Shown here: piece after piece, positions 15,124 to 23,098 of the stretch
Numbering within the stretch: the stretch's first letter is position 1
Layout: the number at the start of each line of letters is the position of its first letter
NCBI GenBank assembly: GCA_900540495.1
Contig: UQGA01000014.1
Span: forward strand, 1-47,080
From: an uncultured Eubacteriales bacterium
GTDB taxonomy: Bacteria > Bacillota > Clostridia > Christensenellales > CAG-138
Length of the DNA stretch: 47,080 nucleotides
Direction: 5' to 3'
The notes under the pieces: model-generated
Told to the model about the DNA's origin: nothing
The model's input: the letters and a program-made list of their open reading frames with translations, nothing else
The model's database searches: none
Translations under genes and position numbers: made by a program

Positions 15124-15349
15124 ATATTCGATTGTGTCGCCTCGCCGTCGGCAGCCGGGAAGACCGGCCGCGCGTTCTGGCGCGCAAAGCGATATTATAG
15201 TAGCATCTTCGCCCGGCAATGTCAAGCCGCCGGGCGGATTTCCTGCGGCCGGCGAATCCGCGTCGCACCGTCCGCGGCGGGCCCCCAAACGGCCGGTCGC
15301 ATTTTTCAAGGCGGCCGATGCTGCCGCCGGTGCCGCCGGCGGACGGGGA

Positions 15350-16045
15350 TCAGTCGTCCACTTCCTCGGCGAACACCACGCCGCTCGCTTTCTCTACGCG
15401 GGAAAACGCTTCCTGGTGCGAGATGGACGGCGGGAACTTGAGCTGGCAGAACAGGCCGATGCCGTTGCGGCTGTTGGAGGGCAACAGCTCCACATTGGTT
15501 ACATCGATGCCGCCGCCGCGCAGCGTGGCAAGGAACGGCTTGAGCACTTCGATGTTTTCAAATACGATGTAGGCGTGGATGCGGCGCACCCTGCGCGCAA
15601 ACGAGGCCTCGAGCGGGTCCGCAAACAGCATCACCATGAGCAGCACCAGGCAGGTCAGCAGCGCCCCGAAATAGAACCCGATCCCAATGGCAAGGCCCAT
15701 GCAGGCGGCGGCCCAGAGCCCGGCGGCGGTCGTCAGGCCCTTGACGCGGTAATGCCGCGTGACCATGATCGTGCCGACGCCCAGAAAGCCGATGCCGTTG
15801 ATGACCTGCGCGGGCATGCGCCCAACGTCCGTCAGGCCGAAGAAGTTGGCCAGATACTGCGCCGTCAGCATGACGAGCGTGGAACCGATGCACACGAGCA
15901 TATAGGTGCGCAGGCCGGCGGCGCGCCGCTTGCGCGTGCGCTCCAGCCCCAGCGCGCCACCGCAGATGGTCGCCATGAACAGGCGGATGACAACCGTCAG
16001 TTCATTGAGCTCCAGCAATCCAAGCTGTTCGATCGTTGCCTGCAA
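15350..16045 (-). CDS. MgtC/SapB family membrane protein
   Basis: A 231-residue protein. Residues 10-140 hold about five hydrophobic segments with MgtC landmarks GGALGLERTRKRRAAGLRTY and INGIGFLGVGTIMV, then GLTTAAGLWAAACMGLAIG. The C-terminal 85 residues (FENIEVLKPFLATLRGGGID onward) look like the ACT-type soluble domain found in longer MgtC proteins. The family affects Mg2+ homeostasis and ATP synthase activity. I chose the TTG at 16045 because GGAGGGGG lies 8 bases upstream; an ATG eight codons earlier (16069) has no ribosome binding site. Confidence 0.88.
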   Translation of the reverse strand: MQATIEQLGLLELNELTVVIRLFMATICGGALGLERTRKRRAAGLRTYMLVCIGSTLVMLTAQYLANFFGLTDVGRMPAQVINGIGFLGVGTIMVTRHYRVKGLTTAAGLWAAACMGLAIGIGFYFGALLTCLVLLMVMLFADPLEASFARRVRRIHAYIVFENIEVLKPFLATLRGGGIDVTNVELLPSNSRNGIGLFCQLKFPPSISHQEAFSRVEKASGVVFAEEVDD

Positions 16046-16147
16046 GAATGCGTCCCCCTCCGTTTGCATGCCCAAAACCGTCGGCCGGGCGGAAAGCGGG
16101 CTTGCGCCAAAAACGACACAAGACCGGCATGCCGGCTGATTTTGTAT

Positions 16148-16176
16148 ATAATACTATAAACGGGAGAACCTGTCAA
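16148..16176 (-). promoter_or_regulatory. Promoter of the MgtC-like gene
   Basis: On the minus strand TTGACA (16171-16176), 17-bp spacer, TATTAT (16148-16153). The leader is about 95 nt, long enough for regulation, but no known riboswitch is recognised in it. Confidence 0.8.
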
Positions 16177-16271
16177 GGCATGGCCGGGCGAAAGGGGACG
16201 GGCGCCCGAGGCCGGAACAGCCCGGCGCGGGGCTTTCGTCCCTGCGCTGCCGGAGATTTTTTGCCCGGGGG

Positions 16272-16301
16272 TTGTTTGACGGCGACAGAGGCGTTTATAA
16301 T
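16272..16301 (+). promoter_or_regulatory. Promoter of the M29 peptidase-yitT operon
   Basis: TTGTTT (16272-16277), 18-bp spacer, perfect TATAAT (16296-16301), ending 23 bases before the ATG. Confidence 0.7.
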
Positions 16302-16324
16302 GGGGGAGGAACACTGGAGAGGGG

Positions 16325-17455
16325 ATGAAAAGGATGGACGACGCGCGCATGGCTGCGCTGGCCGCGCTGTTGTTGGATCACTCAATCCGCATCCGGCCGG
16401 GCGAACTGTTCGAGATCAACGGCGGGCTGGCCGCCAAGCCGCTGATCAAGGCGCTGCTGCGCGGCGCGGCAACGCGCGGAGCTTATCCGGTGGTTGCGCT
16501 GGAGGATGATGAACTCACGCGTCTGACGCTTTCCTGCATCGACCCGGCGCACCCGGAACGGATGCGTCCCGCCTTGGAGAAGCAGGCGGCGTGGGAGCTC
16601 TCCAAGTGGGAGCACGTGGCGGCGCACATCGACATCGGCGTGGACGAGAACGACGCGGAGCTTGCCGGCGTGGACGGACGCGCGCTGGCCTGCTACCGGG
16701 AGGCGCGCGCGCGGGTGCGGCAGGTCATGATCGACGAGCGGCGCTGGGTCTATCTGCACTACCCCACGCCGGCGGATGCGCAGAAGGCCGGCCTGTGCAT
16801 GGACGACATGTTCGAGCTGTTCTTTGCAGCCGCGCAGGTCGATTACGCCGCGATGGAGCGCGACATGACGCCGCTCGTGCGCCGTATGGAACGGGCGCGC
16901 CGGGTGCGCATCACCGGCCCCGGCACGGATCTGACGTTTTCCATCGAGGGCATGCCCGTCGTGCCGTGTGCCGGGCGCATCAACATCCCGGACGGCGAGG
17001 TTTATACTGCGCCCGTGCGCGAGAGCGTGAACGGCTGCATCCGCTACAATACGCCTGCCCGCCGCTACGGGCACACGTTCCGGAATCCGTGTTTCGAGTT
17101 TGAAAACGGACGGATCGTCCGCGCCACGTGCGACGGCGATGCGGCCGGGCTCAATCGCCTGCTCGATGTGGACGAGGGGGCGCGCTATATCGGCGAGTTT
17201 GCGCTCGGCGTCAACAATGCGCTGCGGCGCGCCATTGGCAACGCGCTCTACGACGAGAAGATCGGCGGTTCGTTCCATTTGACGCCCGGCAATGCGTACC
17301 GGAACGCTTTCAACGGCAACCGCTCGCAGCTACATCTGGACATCGTGTGCATCCAGACGGCGGATTGCGGCGGCGGCGACATCCTGTTCGACGGGGAGTT
17401 GATCCGGCGGGACGGGCGGTTCGTCCCGGAGGAACTACGGGGGTTGAATCCATGA
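16325..17455 (+). CDS. M29 family metallo-aminopeptidase
   Basis: A 376-residue cytosolic peptidase of the AmpS/PepS (M29) family, which removes N-terminal residues using two metal ions. The expected ligands are present: Glu225 (NIPDGEVYTAP), Glu291 (YIGEFALGVN), His318 (GGSFHLTPGNAY), and His337 with Asp339 (QLHLDIVC). Length fits the family (about 370-410). GGAGAGGGG directly precedes the ATG; a second ATG three codons later is also possible. Its stop overlaps the start of the YitT-type gene as ATGA, so the two are translationally coupled. Confidence 0.92.
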   Translation: MKRMDDARMAALAALLLDHSIRIRPGELFEINGGLAAKPLIKALLRGAATRGAYPVVALEDDELTRLTLSCIDPAHPERMRPALEKQAAWELSKWEHVAAHIDIGVDENDAELAGVDGRALACYREARARVRQVMIDERRWVYLHYPTPADAQKAGLCMDDMFELFFAAAQVDYAAMERDMTPLVRRMERARRVRITGPGTDLTFSIEGMPVVPCAGRINIPDGEVYTAPVRESVNGCIRYNTPARRYGHTFRNPCFEFENGRIVRATCDGDAAGLNRLLDVDEGARYIGEFALGVNNALRRAIGNALYDEKIGGSFHLTPGNAYRNAFNGNRSQLHLDIVCIQTADCGGGDILFDGELIRRDGRFVPEELRGLNP

Positions 17456-18303
17456 AAGAGACGTTACGGCAATGGTTGATCGATATTCCCGTGCTGCTGT
17501 TCGGCACGGCGCTGGTGGCGTTCGGGCTGGTCATGTTCACGGTGCCAAACGATATTGCGCCGGGCGGCGTGTCCGGGTTGGCGACGGCGCTTACCCATGC
17601 GACCGGCGTGTTGACGGTCGGCTCTTGGTCGCTGCTGCTCAACGTGCCGCTTGCGGCGCTGGCATGGTGGAAGCTGGGCTTCCGCCCGCTGTGCAAGACG
17701 CTGTTGGCTACGGCGCTGCTGTCCGTGCTGATCGATGTGTTCGCGCTGTTCGTTCCTCCCTATACGAACAATCCGCTGCTGGCGGCCTGCTTCGGCGGCG
17801 CAGCGATGGGCGTGGGGCTCGGCGCGCTGTTCTCGCGCGGGATTTCGACCGGCGGGACGGACCTGCTCAGCATGCTGCTCCATCGCCTGTTTCCCAACCT
17901 GACGCTGAGCCGTCTGCTGCTGTGCGCGGACGCGCTGGTGGTCGTATTCGCGGTAATCGTGTTTGGAAACGTCGAGGTGGCGCTGTATTCCTTTGTGACC
18001 ATCTTCCTCACCACGAAGGCGATCGACGGTGTCATGCAGGGCATGGACTATGCGAAGGTGATCCACGTCGTGACCGAGCGGGGCGAGGAGCTGCTCAAAA
18101 CCCTGACTGAGGAGATGGGACGCGGCGTTACCGCGATGACCGCTCGCGGCGGGTACACCGGGCGGGACAAGCAGGTGCTCATGATCGTGACGCACCGGCG
18201 CGAGTTTGCGCAGACGCTCGGCATCATCAAGCGCATCGACCCGGATGCGTTCCTCACCGTGACGAACGCGACCGAGGTGCACGGCGAGGGCTTCAAACAG
18301 TAG
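17452..18303 (+). CDS. YitT family membrane protein (DUF161/DUF2179)
   Basis: A 283-residue protein with five to six membrane segments in residues 10-190. FTVPNDIAPGGVSGLATAL and LGALFSRGISTGGTDLLSMLL are YitT signatures. The C-terminal soluble DUF2179 part (about 200-283) includes GRGVTAMTARGGYTGRDKQVLMIVT. The function of the family is unknown; transport has been suggested. The start codon overlaps the stop of the aminopeptidase gene by 4 bases. Confidence 0.92.
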   Translation: MKETLRQWLIDIPVLLFGTALVAFGLVMFTVPNDIAPGGVSGLATALTHATGVLTVGSWSLLLNVPLAALAWWKLGFRPLCKTLLATALLSVLIDVFALFVPPYTNNPLLAACFGGAAMGVGLGALFSRGISTGGTDLLSMLLHRLFPNLTLSRLLLCADALVVVFAVIVFGNVEVALYSFVTIFLTTKAIDGVMQGMDYAKVIHVVTERGEELLKTLTEEMGRGVTAMTARGGYTGRDKQVLMIVTHRREFAQTLGIIKRIDPDAFLTVTNATEVHGEGFKQ

Positions 18304-18330
18304 AGCGATTCAAAGCGGCCGGACAGGCAA

Positions 18331-18357
18331 AGCGCCCCCGTACGGGGGCGCTTTTTG
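18331..18357. terminator. Bidirectional terminator
   Basis: AGCGCCCCC-GTAC-GGGGGCGCT followed by TTTTG on the plus strand; the minus strand reads into a weaker T-rich end. It separates the yitT-type gene from the convergent DUF308 gene. Confidence 0.85.
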
Positions 18358-18431
18358 CTGACACGCCGGCACAGGGGCGGGTCCATTGCGGCTTTCTGCC
18401 CGGAGCGCAGCCGCGCTGGGGCAGGAAGCGG

Positions 18432-18965
18432 TTATCCGTCTACAATCCTGTCGCGCAGCTCCACGACCGTCCAGATGTTGGCAATCGCATCCAGCACCAG
18501 CAGCACGCCCATGATGACGGCCATGGCCGTTGCGCCCGCAAACGGATCAAACAGCAGGACGATTCCGAACACGAGCAGAACGCCCGCGCTGATGGCGTGG
18601 GCTTTCCAGTGCGGCAGCGCATAGGTGCGCATGCGAAAGCTCATCTGCAGCTTGACGATGCTGTCTGCCGTAAGCGCAAGGCCCACGAGCGCGCCGAAAA
18701 TGGCGATCATGGCGTCCGCCTTGAGCACGAGCAGCAGGCCGAGCAGCGCGAGCAGCACGCCCATCAGATAGGAGAGCTGGAACCCGAGGTCGCGGCTGAG
18801 CTTCCACTGCGCGATGACGCGGCTCACGCCGGCGATGGCGCACAGCGCGCCCGCCACATAGCAGATGATGCGTTGCGACGCCGTCGGCCAGATGATCAGC
18901 GCCAGTCCGAGCAGCAACAGTGCGACGGAAATGAAGATCAGGGAGGTGCGGAACGATTTGCTCAT
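18432..18965 (-). CDS. DUF308/HdeD-like membrane protein
   Basis: A 177-residue protein made of six hydrophobic segments in three pairs, as in the DUF308 (HdeD) family. Examples are SLIFISVALLLLGLALIIWP at the start and ISAGVLLVFGIVLLFDPFAG near residue 135. HdeD in enterics is linked to acid resistance; no role is known for the clostridial relatives. AGGAAAGGA lies 9 bases before the ATG. A TATAAT hexamer (18995-19000, minus strand) is a likely -10, without a clear -35. Confidence 0.85.
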   Translation of the reverse strand: MSKSFRTSLIFISVALLLLGLALIIWPTASQRIICYVAGALCAIAGVSRVIAQWKLSRDLGFQLSYLMGVLLALLGLLLVLKADAMIAIFGALVGLALTADSIVKLQMSFRMRTYALPHWKAHAISAGVLLVFGIVLLFDPFAGATAMAVIMGVLLVLDAIANIWTVVELRDRIVDG

Positions 18966-19090
18966 ACGCTTGGATCCTTTCCTGTGATAACTATATTATA
19001 TCGCACCCGCTGTGCGTTCGCCATGGGAAACGTTTGTTTTTTGCTTTTTTGTTGCATTTTTTGCCGCATCGTCTCCTCCGGCGTCGGGCA

Positions 19091-19161
19091 TTTGCGACCG
19101 TGCGGTACGGGGATCTCCTGCCGTTTGCGACCGTGCGGTACGGGGAACCCCTGCCGTTTGC
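19091..19161. repeat. 33-bp tandem repeat, two copies
   Basis: TTTGCGACCGTGCGGTACGG followed by GGA and CTCCTGCCG-type sequence occurs at 19091-19123 and 19124-19156 with two differences, then begins a third time. It lies in the gap between the DUF308 and metallophosphatase genes; no gene is seen there. Confidence 0.8.
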
Positions 19162-19227
19162 AAAACGGCGGTTGTGCGGAGAGGCGTGTGGGAGAAAGGA
19201 AAAGTGCGTATGGACCATTCCCGGCGG

Positions 19228-19980
19228 TTACGGCGCCTCCCGGACGACGGTATAGGAGTCATTCCGAATGACGAGCGCGTTGAGCGCACCGCCGGGGACG
19301 ACCTGCGCGCCGCCATCGATGAAGATCAGGTTGCGGGTCGGATCAAACAGGGGATCGCCGCTTCCGTCCGCGCGCAGGAACTGGCAGGGCATGTGCCCGA
19401 GGACGACCGGCCGGGGAAAGGCGGGGGCCTCCTCGAAAAAATTCCGGCGCTTGAGGCAGCGTTCCGCATCCTGCGCGCCGACGGGGCCGGCGTCCAGCCC
19501 GGCATGGACGAAGACGTGGCCGGGCGTGTCGATGATGTGCGGAAGAGCTGCCAGCCACGCGCGCTCCGCCGCGTAGTGCCGCGCAACCATTTCGCGCAGG
19601 CCGTCGAGCGACGTGCGCTCGTCGAACGGCGTCCCCTGCTCCGCCAGCATCTCGTGCAGAATGGTCTGCCGGTGCCGGCGCAGGTAGGCGATTGGATCGC
19701 CGCGATACTGCGGGAAGAACACGTCCTCGATCAGATTATCGCAGTTGCCGGCCAGCACGAAGGCGTTGCCGCACGCGGAGAGGTCCATGATTCGCCTGAG
19801 CAGCGGCAGCGACGCATTGCCCCGCTCGATGTAATCGCCGACGAGGAGCAGCGCATCCCCGGGGCAGAACCCGACGCGCGCGAGCAGGCGGGCGAACGCC
19901 GCGTCCGAGCCGTGGATATCGCTTACGGCAATGATGCGGGCAAAGCGCCCCGTGTCGACTGTACGGACGCGTGCGTGCAT
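19228..19980 (-). CDS. Calcineurin-like (PPP-type) metallophosphatase
   Basis: A 250-residue protein with the PPP-superfamily metal motifs in order: VSDIHGSDAAF, GDYIERGNAS (GDxxxRG), LAGNCDNLIEDVF (usually GNHD/E; here Cys replaces His), and FVHAGLDAG. This is the layout of serine/threonine phosphatases and ApaH/PrpE-type Ap4A hydrolases. The Cys in GNCD changes the residue that normally helps the catalytic step, so activity may differ. The ATG at 19980 has GGGAGGG 5 bases upstream; longer N-terminal frames are unlikely. Confidence 0.88.
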   Translation of the reverse strand: MHARVRTVDTGRFARIIAVSDIHGSDAAFARLLARVGFCPGDALLLVGDYIERGNASLPLLRRIMDLSACGNAFVLAGNCDNLIEDVFFPQYRGDPIAYLRRHRQTILHEMLAEQGTPFDERTSLDGLREMVARHYAAERAWLAALPHIIDTPGHVFVHAGLDAGPVGAQDAERCLKRRNFFEEAPAFPRPVVLGHMPCQFLRADGSGDPLFDPTRNLIFIDGGAQVVPGGALNALVIRNDSYTVVREAP

Positions 19981-20014
19981 GGCGCCCTCCCCTCGGATGG
20001 ATCGATCTTTCCTT

Positions 20015-20043
20015 ATTCTATCGTGTTTGCCGCGCGCCTGCAA
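20015..20043 (-). promoter_or_regulatory. Promoter of the metallophosphatase gene
   Basis: On the minus strand TTGCAG (20038-20043), 17-bp spacer, TAGAAT (20015-20020). Confidence 0.65.
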
Positions 20044-20187
20044 CCCGCTTTGCGGCAAGGCCCGCCGCGCTTACCCCGGGAGGCCTTTTCTCCTGCCAAA
20101 TTGCATACGGCGCCCCACTAACGAACCACTTGATCTTGTTTTCCTCCGTAATTGGGACGGGGTGTCACCACAAATGGCGAAGCGAAT

Positions 20188-20216
20188 TTGACACGGCGCG
20201 AGCCCGTTGGTATAAT
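20188..20216 (+). promoter_or_regulatory. Perfect consensus sigma-A promoter
   Basis: TTGACA (20188-20193), 17-bp spacer, TATAAT (20211-20216). It drives the gene remnant at 20252 and may now also transcribe the Nudix gene. Confidence 0.85.
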
Positions 20217-20251
20217 AATATAATCGATCTATGTCGAGGGACGGTTGGGGT

Positions 20252-20435
20252 ATGGTCTTTTCGAGCCTGGTTTTTCCATTGCTGTTCCTTCCGCTGCTGC
20301 TGTTGCCATACTTCCTGTGCGCACGGACGGCTTGGCGCGGCGGTGCTGCACGCCGACGGCACCGTCACCTGCTATGGCGACAACGCGGCCGGCGCGTGCG
20401 ATACGGATGACTGGGTGCTGCGCGTGTCGCCGTAA
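20252..20435 (+). pseudogene. Deletion scar: MBOAT N-terminus joined to RCC1-type C-terminus
   Basis: From the ATG at 20252 the frame reads MVFSSLVFPLLFLPLLLLPY then FLCARTAWR, the typical first membrane segment of MBOAT acyltransferases (AlgI family, usually about 450 residues or more). After about 28 codons this ends. In the next frame, from about 20333, GAAVLHADGTVTCYGDNAAG then ACDTDDWVLRVSP and TAA look like the last repeat of an RCC1/beta-propeller protein. The two parts are in different frames, so no joint protein is made. It appears that an internal deletion removed most of two neighbouring genes and kept the promoter. Family calls rest on short matches. Confidence 0.55.
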
Positions 20436-20483
20436 TCCACGGCGACCGGGCATTGGCTTCGGCGAAAAAGGAGGAAGGAAGCA

Positions 20484-21047
20484 ATGGATATCATTCGCCA
20501 GATCGAGGCATATCAACCGTACAACGAGCAGGAGGCGCGCGACCGTGCGGCAATCCTGCAGGAATTGCAAACCAATGCTGCGGTGTTCGAGCGCAGCAGC
20601 GTTCTGGCGCATATGACCGCTTCCGCTTGGACCGTGAACGCCGCGCACGACCGGGTGCTGATGGTGTACCACAACATCTATCATTCCTGGTCCTGGCTGG
20701 GCGGCCATGCCGATGGGGAGCGGGATCTGGCTGCCGTCGCGCTGCGCGAGGTACGGGAGGAGAGCGGGGCGACCGGCGTGCGGCTGGCGCTGCCGGGCAT
20801 TTTTTCGATCGAATCGCTGACCGTGGACGGCCATGAAAAACGCGGCGCCTATGTGTCCTCGCATCTGCATCTGAACGTGACGTATCTGATCGAAGCGGAC
20901 GAAGGCGGTCCGCTTGCCGTCAAGGCGGATGAGAACAGCGCCGTGCGCTGGTTCGGGCTGGACGAGGCGGTGGCGGCCTCTACGGAACCGTGGTTTCAGG
21001 CGCGCGTCTATCGCAAGCTCAACGAAAAACTGCGCGCCCTGCGTTGA
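20484..21047 (+). CDS. Nudix hydrolase
   Basis: A 187-residue protein with the Nudix box GGHADGERDLAAVALREVRE plus ESGA, fitting GX5EX7REUXEEXGU at about residues 73-95. The Glu residues bind the Mg2+ needed to hydrolyse nucleoside diphosphates linked to other groups. The C-terminal half (HLHLNVTYLIEADE and AVRWFGLDEA) is typical of the family. AGGAGGA precedes the ATG by about 9 bases. Substrate is unknown. It may be read from the strong promoter left at 20188. Confidence 0.92.
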   Translation: MDIIRQIEAYQPYNEQEARDRAAILQELQTNAAVFERSSVLAHMTASAWTVNAAHDRVLMVYHNIYHSWSWLGGHADGERDLAAVALREVREESGATGVRLALPGIFSIESLTVDGHEKRGAYVSSHLHLNVTYLIEADEGGPLAVKADENSAVRWFGLDEAVAASTEPWFQARVYRKLNEKLRALR

Positions 21048-21106
21048 CGGACGGCGCGGACGACGAAAGGCCCGCCGGGAATCGGTGGGCGCCGGATGAA
21101 GCGGCG

Positions 21107-21143
21107 ACAAAACGGCGGCGCGCGAGATCCGTCGCGCGCCGCC
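21107..21143. terminator. Terminator between Nudix and NifX-like genes
   Basis: GGCGGCGCGCGA pairs with TCGCGCGCCGCC across 6 bases. On the minus strand it is followed by GTTTTG, so it mainly serves the DUF134-Mrp-NifX operon. Confidence 0.7.
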
Positions 21144-21165
21144 GCACAGGGTCCAATCGTTCCGG

Positions 21166-21600
21166 TCAGCCGTTGCAGTTGCCGTGGTGGCAGGTATGCC
21201 CTGCGCCGTGGTGGTGCGCCGCACATCCGGCGGAGCCGTGCGCCCCATGGCCGCAGGTGTGGCCTTCCAAATGATCATGATGGGTGCAGCACGCCGCCGG
21301 GTCGTACACGAGCGTGCCCGCGACAAGCGCCCGCACCGCCTCGTCCACGCTGCCGGTCACGCCGCCGCAGATGGCGATGCCCGCCTGCCGCAGCGCCTCC
21401 TGCGCACCGGCGCCGATGCCGCCGCAGATCAGGTGCGTCACGCCGCGTGCGGCGAGAAATCCGGCCAGCGCGCCATGCCCGGCGCCCTCCGCCGCGACCA
21501 CCTCGCGCGCGCCGCTCTCGGTATCGACGAGCAGGAACTGCTCGGTGTGGCCAAAGTGCTGGTACACCTGACCGTTTTCATAGGTAACGGCAATCTTCAT
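21166..21600 (-). CDS. NifX/NifB-like metal-binding protein with His/Cys-rich tail
   Basis: A 144-residue protein. Residues 1-100 match the dinitrogenase iron-molybdenum cofactor fold: MKIAVTYENGQVYQHFGHTE, then HLICGGIGAGAQEALRQAGI. The last 40 residues contain about ten His and six Cys (HTCGHGAHG, HHHGAGHTCHHGNCNG), a likely metal-binding tail. No nitrogenase genes are nearby; in anaerobes such proteins commonly sit beside Mrp ATPases and are thought to handle iron-sulphur or other metal cofactors. It is the last gene of the operon, 6 bases after mrp. Confidence 0.88.
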   Translation of the reverse strand: MKIAVTYENGQVYQHFGHTEQFLLVDTESGAREVVAAEGAGHGALAGFLAARGVTHLICGGIGAGAQEALRQAGIAICGGVTGSVDEAVRALVAGTLVYDPAACCTHHDHLEGHTCGHGAHGSAGCAAHHHGAGHTCHHGNCNG

Positions 21601-21606
21601 ATCCGT

Positions 21607-22470
21607 TTACGCTTCCTTTCCGCTTGATGTTGCGGCCGCAAGGCGCGCGTCGAGCGCGGCGGCCATTTCCTTCAGACAGTCCTCCGGGAGCTGTTCGATG
21701 CTGCCCAGGTCGCACAGTTGCGCGAGCGCCGGATCGATGGGCAGGCGCGCAGCCTCCGGGATGCCGTGGCGCGCCGCGACCTGTGCGATGCTGCTGCCGC
21801 CGAAGATCTCGTGTACCGCGCCGCAATCCGGGCAGCGAAACCCGGAGAGGTTTTCCACCGCGCCGAGCACCGGCACATGCATCATTTCGGCCATACGCAC
21901 CGCCTTTTCGACGATCATGCCGACCAGCTCCTGCGGCGAAGTGACGACCACGATGCCGTCCACCGGCAGCGACTGGAACACCGTCAGCGGAACGTCGCCC
22001 GTGCCCGGCGGCATGTCCACGAGCAGGAAATCGATGTCGCCCCACACCACGTCGGTCCAGAACTGCTTGACCGTACCCGCGATCAACGGCCCGCGCCAGA
22101 CGACCGGGTCGCCGCTGTCGGCCAGCAGCAGGTTGATGGACATTACTTCGATGCCGGAGGCGGTGCGGCAGGGGAATATCCCGGCGTCGCTGCCCTCCGC
22201 ACGTTCGCCAAGGCCGAAGGCGCGCGGGATCGAGGGGCCGGTCACATCCGCGTCGAGGATGCCGACGCGTTTGCCCAGCCGGTTGAGCTGCACCGCGAGC
22301 GCGGAGGTGACGAGCGATTTGCCCACGCCGCCCTTGCCGCTGACGACGGCGATCACGTGTCCGATGTGCGAAAGCGCGTTCGGCGGCTCGAGCAGGCTTT
22401 GCGGCTGCGTGCGCGAGGCGCATTCGGCGCCGCAGGAAGCGCAGTCGTGGCTGCAGGTTGCTTCATCCAT
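21607..22470 (-). CDS. mrp: Mrp/NBP35 family iron-sulphur carrier ATPase
   Basis: A 287-residue P-loop protein. An N-terminal Cys-rich stretch (CSHDCASCGAEC, residues 6-17) precedes the deviant Walker A GKGGVGKS (about 45-52). DADVTGPSIPRAFG and LLVDMPPGTGDVPLT follow the Mrp pattern, and FRCPDCGAVHEIFGG contains the CxxC that bridges a 4Fe-4S cluster between subunits. The protein carries or transfers Fe-S clusters in the cytosol. The N-terminal Cys cluster resembles the NBP35 type. Its start overlaps the end of the DUF134 gene by 8 bases, indicating coupling. Confidence 0.93.
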   Translation of the reverse strand: MDEATCSHDCASCGAECASRTQPQSLLEPPNALSHIGHVIAVVSGKGGVGKSLVTSALAVQLNRLGKRVGILDADVTGPSIPRAFGLGERAEGSDAGIFPCRTASGIEVMSINLLLADSGDPVVWRGPLIAGTVKQFWTDVVWGDIDFLLVDMPPGTGDVPLTVFQSLPVDGIVVVTSPQELVGMIVEKAVRMAEMMHVPVLGAVENLSGFRCPDCGAVHEIFGGSSIAQVAARHGIPEAARLPIDPALAQLCDLGSIEQLPEDCLKEMAAALDARLAAATSSGKEA

Positions 22471-22897
22471 GGTTTGTTCCTCCCTTATCGTATGGTGCCC
22501 CTTCGGGGCGTTTCATATCCTTCCGTGCAGACGTGCCGCATGGGGCGGCGCTCTGTCCGCAGCGCGGGCAGGCGTGGTGCGCATGGCGCGGACAGGCGCC
22601 CGAGGCGTCGCAAAGGCGGTAACTGCCACCCTCGATGCGCAACCGCCGCCCGTTGACGATGGCGTCGGCCAGCTTTTTGCGCGCGCTGTCGTAGATGCCG
22701 GTGACGGTCGTGCGCGCCACGTCCATCTGTGCGGCGCATTGCTCCTGCGTCAGGCCGCCCAGGTCGACGAGGCGGATGGTTTCGTACTCGTCCACCGTCA
22801 TGACGATCGGCCCGCCGGGGCAGGCTGTACGGGATGGGCCGAACTCCGTCTGATCCGGCAGCGCGCAAACGCGGCGGCAACGCGGCGGTCTCGGCAT
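22463..22897 (-). CDS. DUF134 family DNA-binding protein
   Basis: A 144-residue protein. MPRPPRCRRVCALPDQTEFGP is the typical DUF134 start. The helix-turn-helix lies at about residues 34-75 (VDEYETIRLVDLGGLTQEQC then AAQMDVARTTVTGIYDSARK). The C-terminus has a zinc-like CPRCG and CDASGAC. DUF134 proteins accompany NifX/NifB-like and Mrp genes and are probably their regulators. AGGAG is 8 bases before the ATG. A perfect GACATATGTC palindrome sits between promoter and gene. Confidence 0.9.
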   Translation of the reverse strand: MPRPPRCRRVCALPDQTEFGPSRTACPGGPIVMTVDEYETIRLVDLGGLTQEQCAAQMDVARTTVTGIYDSARKKLADAIVNGRRLRIEGGSYRLCDASGACPRHAHHACPRCGQSAAPCGTSARKDMKRPEGAPYDKGGTNHG

Positions 22898-22914
22898 GCG
22901 AACCACTCCTTTCT

Positions 22915-22959
22915 GACATATGTCGATTATCAGTATAGCACGTTTTTGCCATATGTCAA
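22915..22959 (-). promoter_or_regulatory. Promoter with paired ATATGTCA operators (DUF134 operon)
   Basis: On the minus strand TTGACA (22954-22959), 16-bp spacer, TATACT (22932-22937). The -35 forms part of TTGACATATG, and a second copy lies in the leader as the perfect palindrome GACATATGTC (22915-22924). Two similar sites on either side of the -10 suggest autorepression by the DUF134 protein. Confidence 0.7.
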
Positions 22960-23098
22960 GAACAAATGCCGGCGCGCGGGGGATGGCCCCCCTGCCCGGC
23001 CGGGAAACCGGGGGAGGAATTGCACGCGCTGTTGGCATGTGATAAGATAAACAAAATAAGCCGGCTGTGAAAACGGCGGGGGAGCGGAGGTTTTGCAG

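Noticed and set aside
21166..22897. Nitrogen fixation cluster
   Set aside because: Only NifX/NifB-like, Mrp and DUF134 genes are present; no nitrogenase structural or assembly genes.
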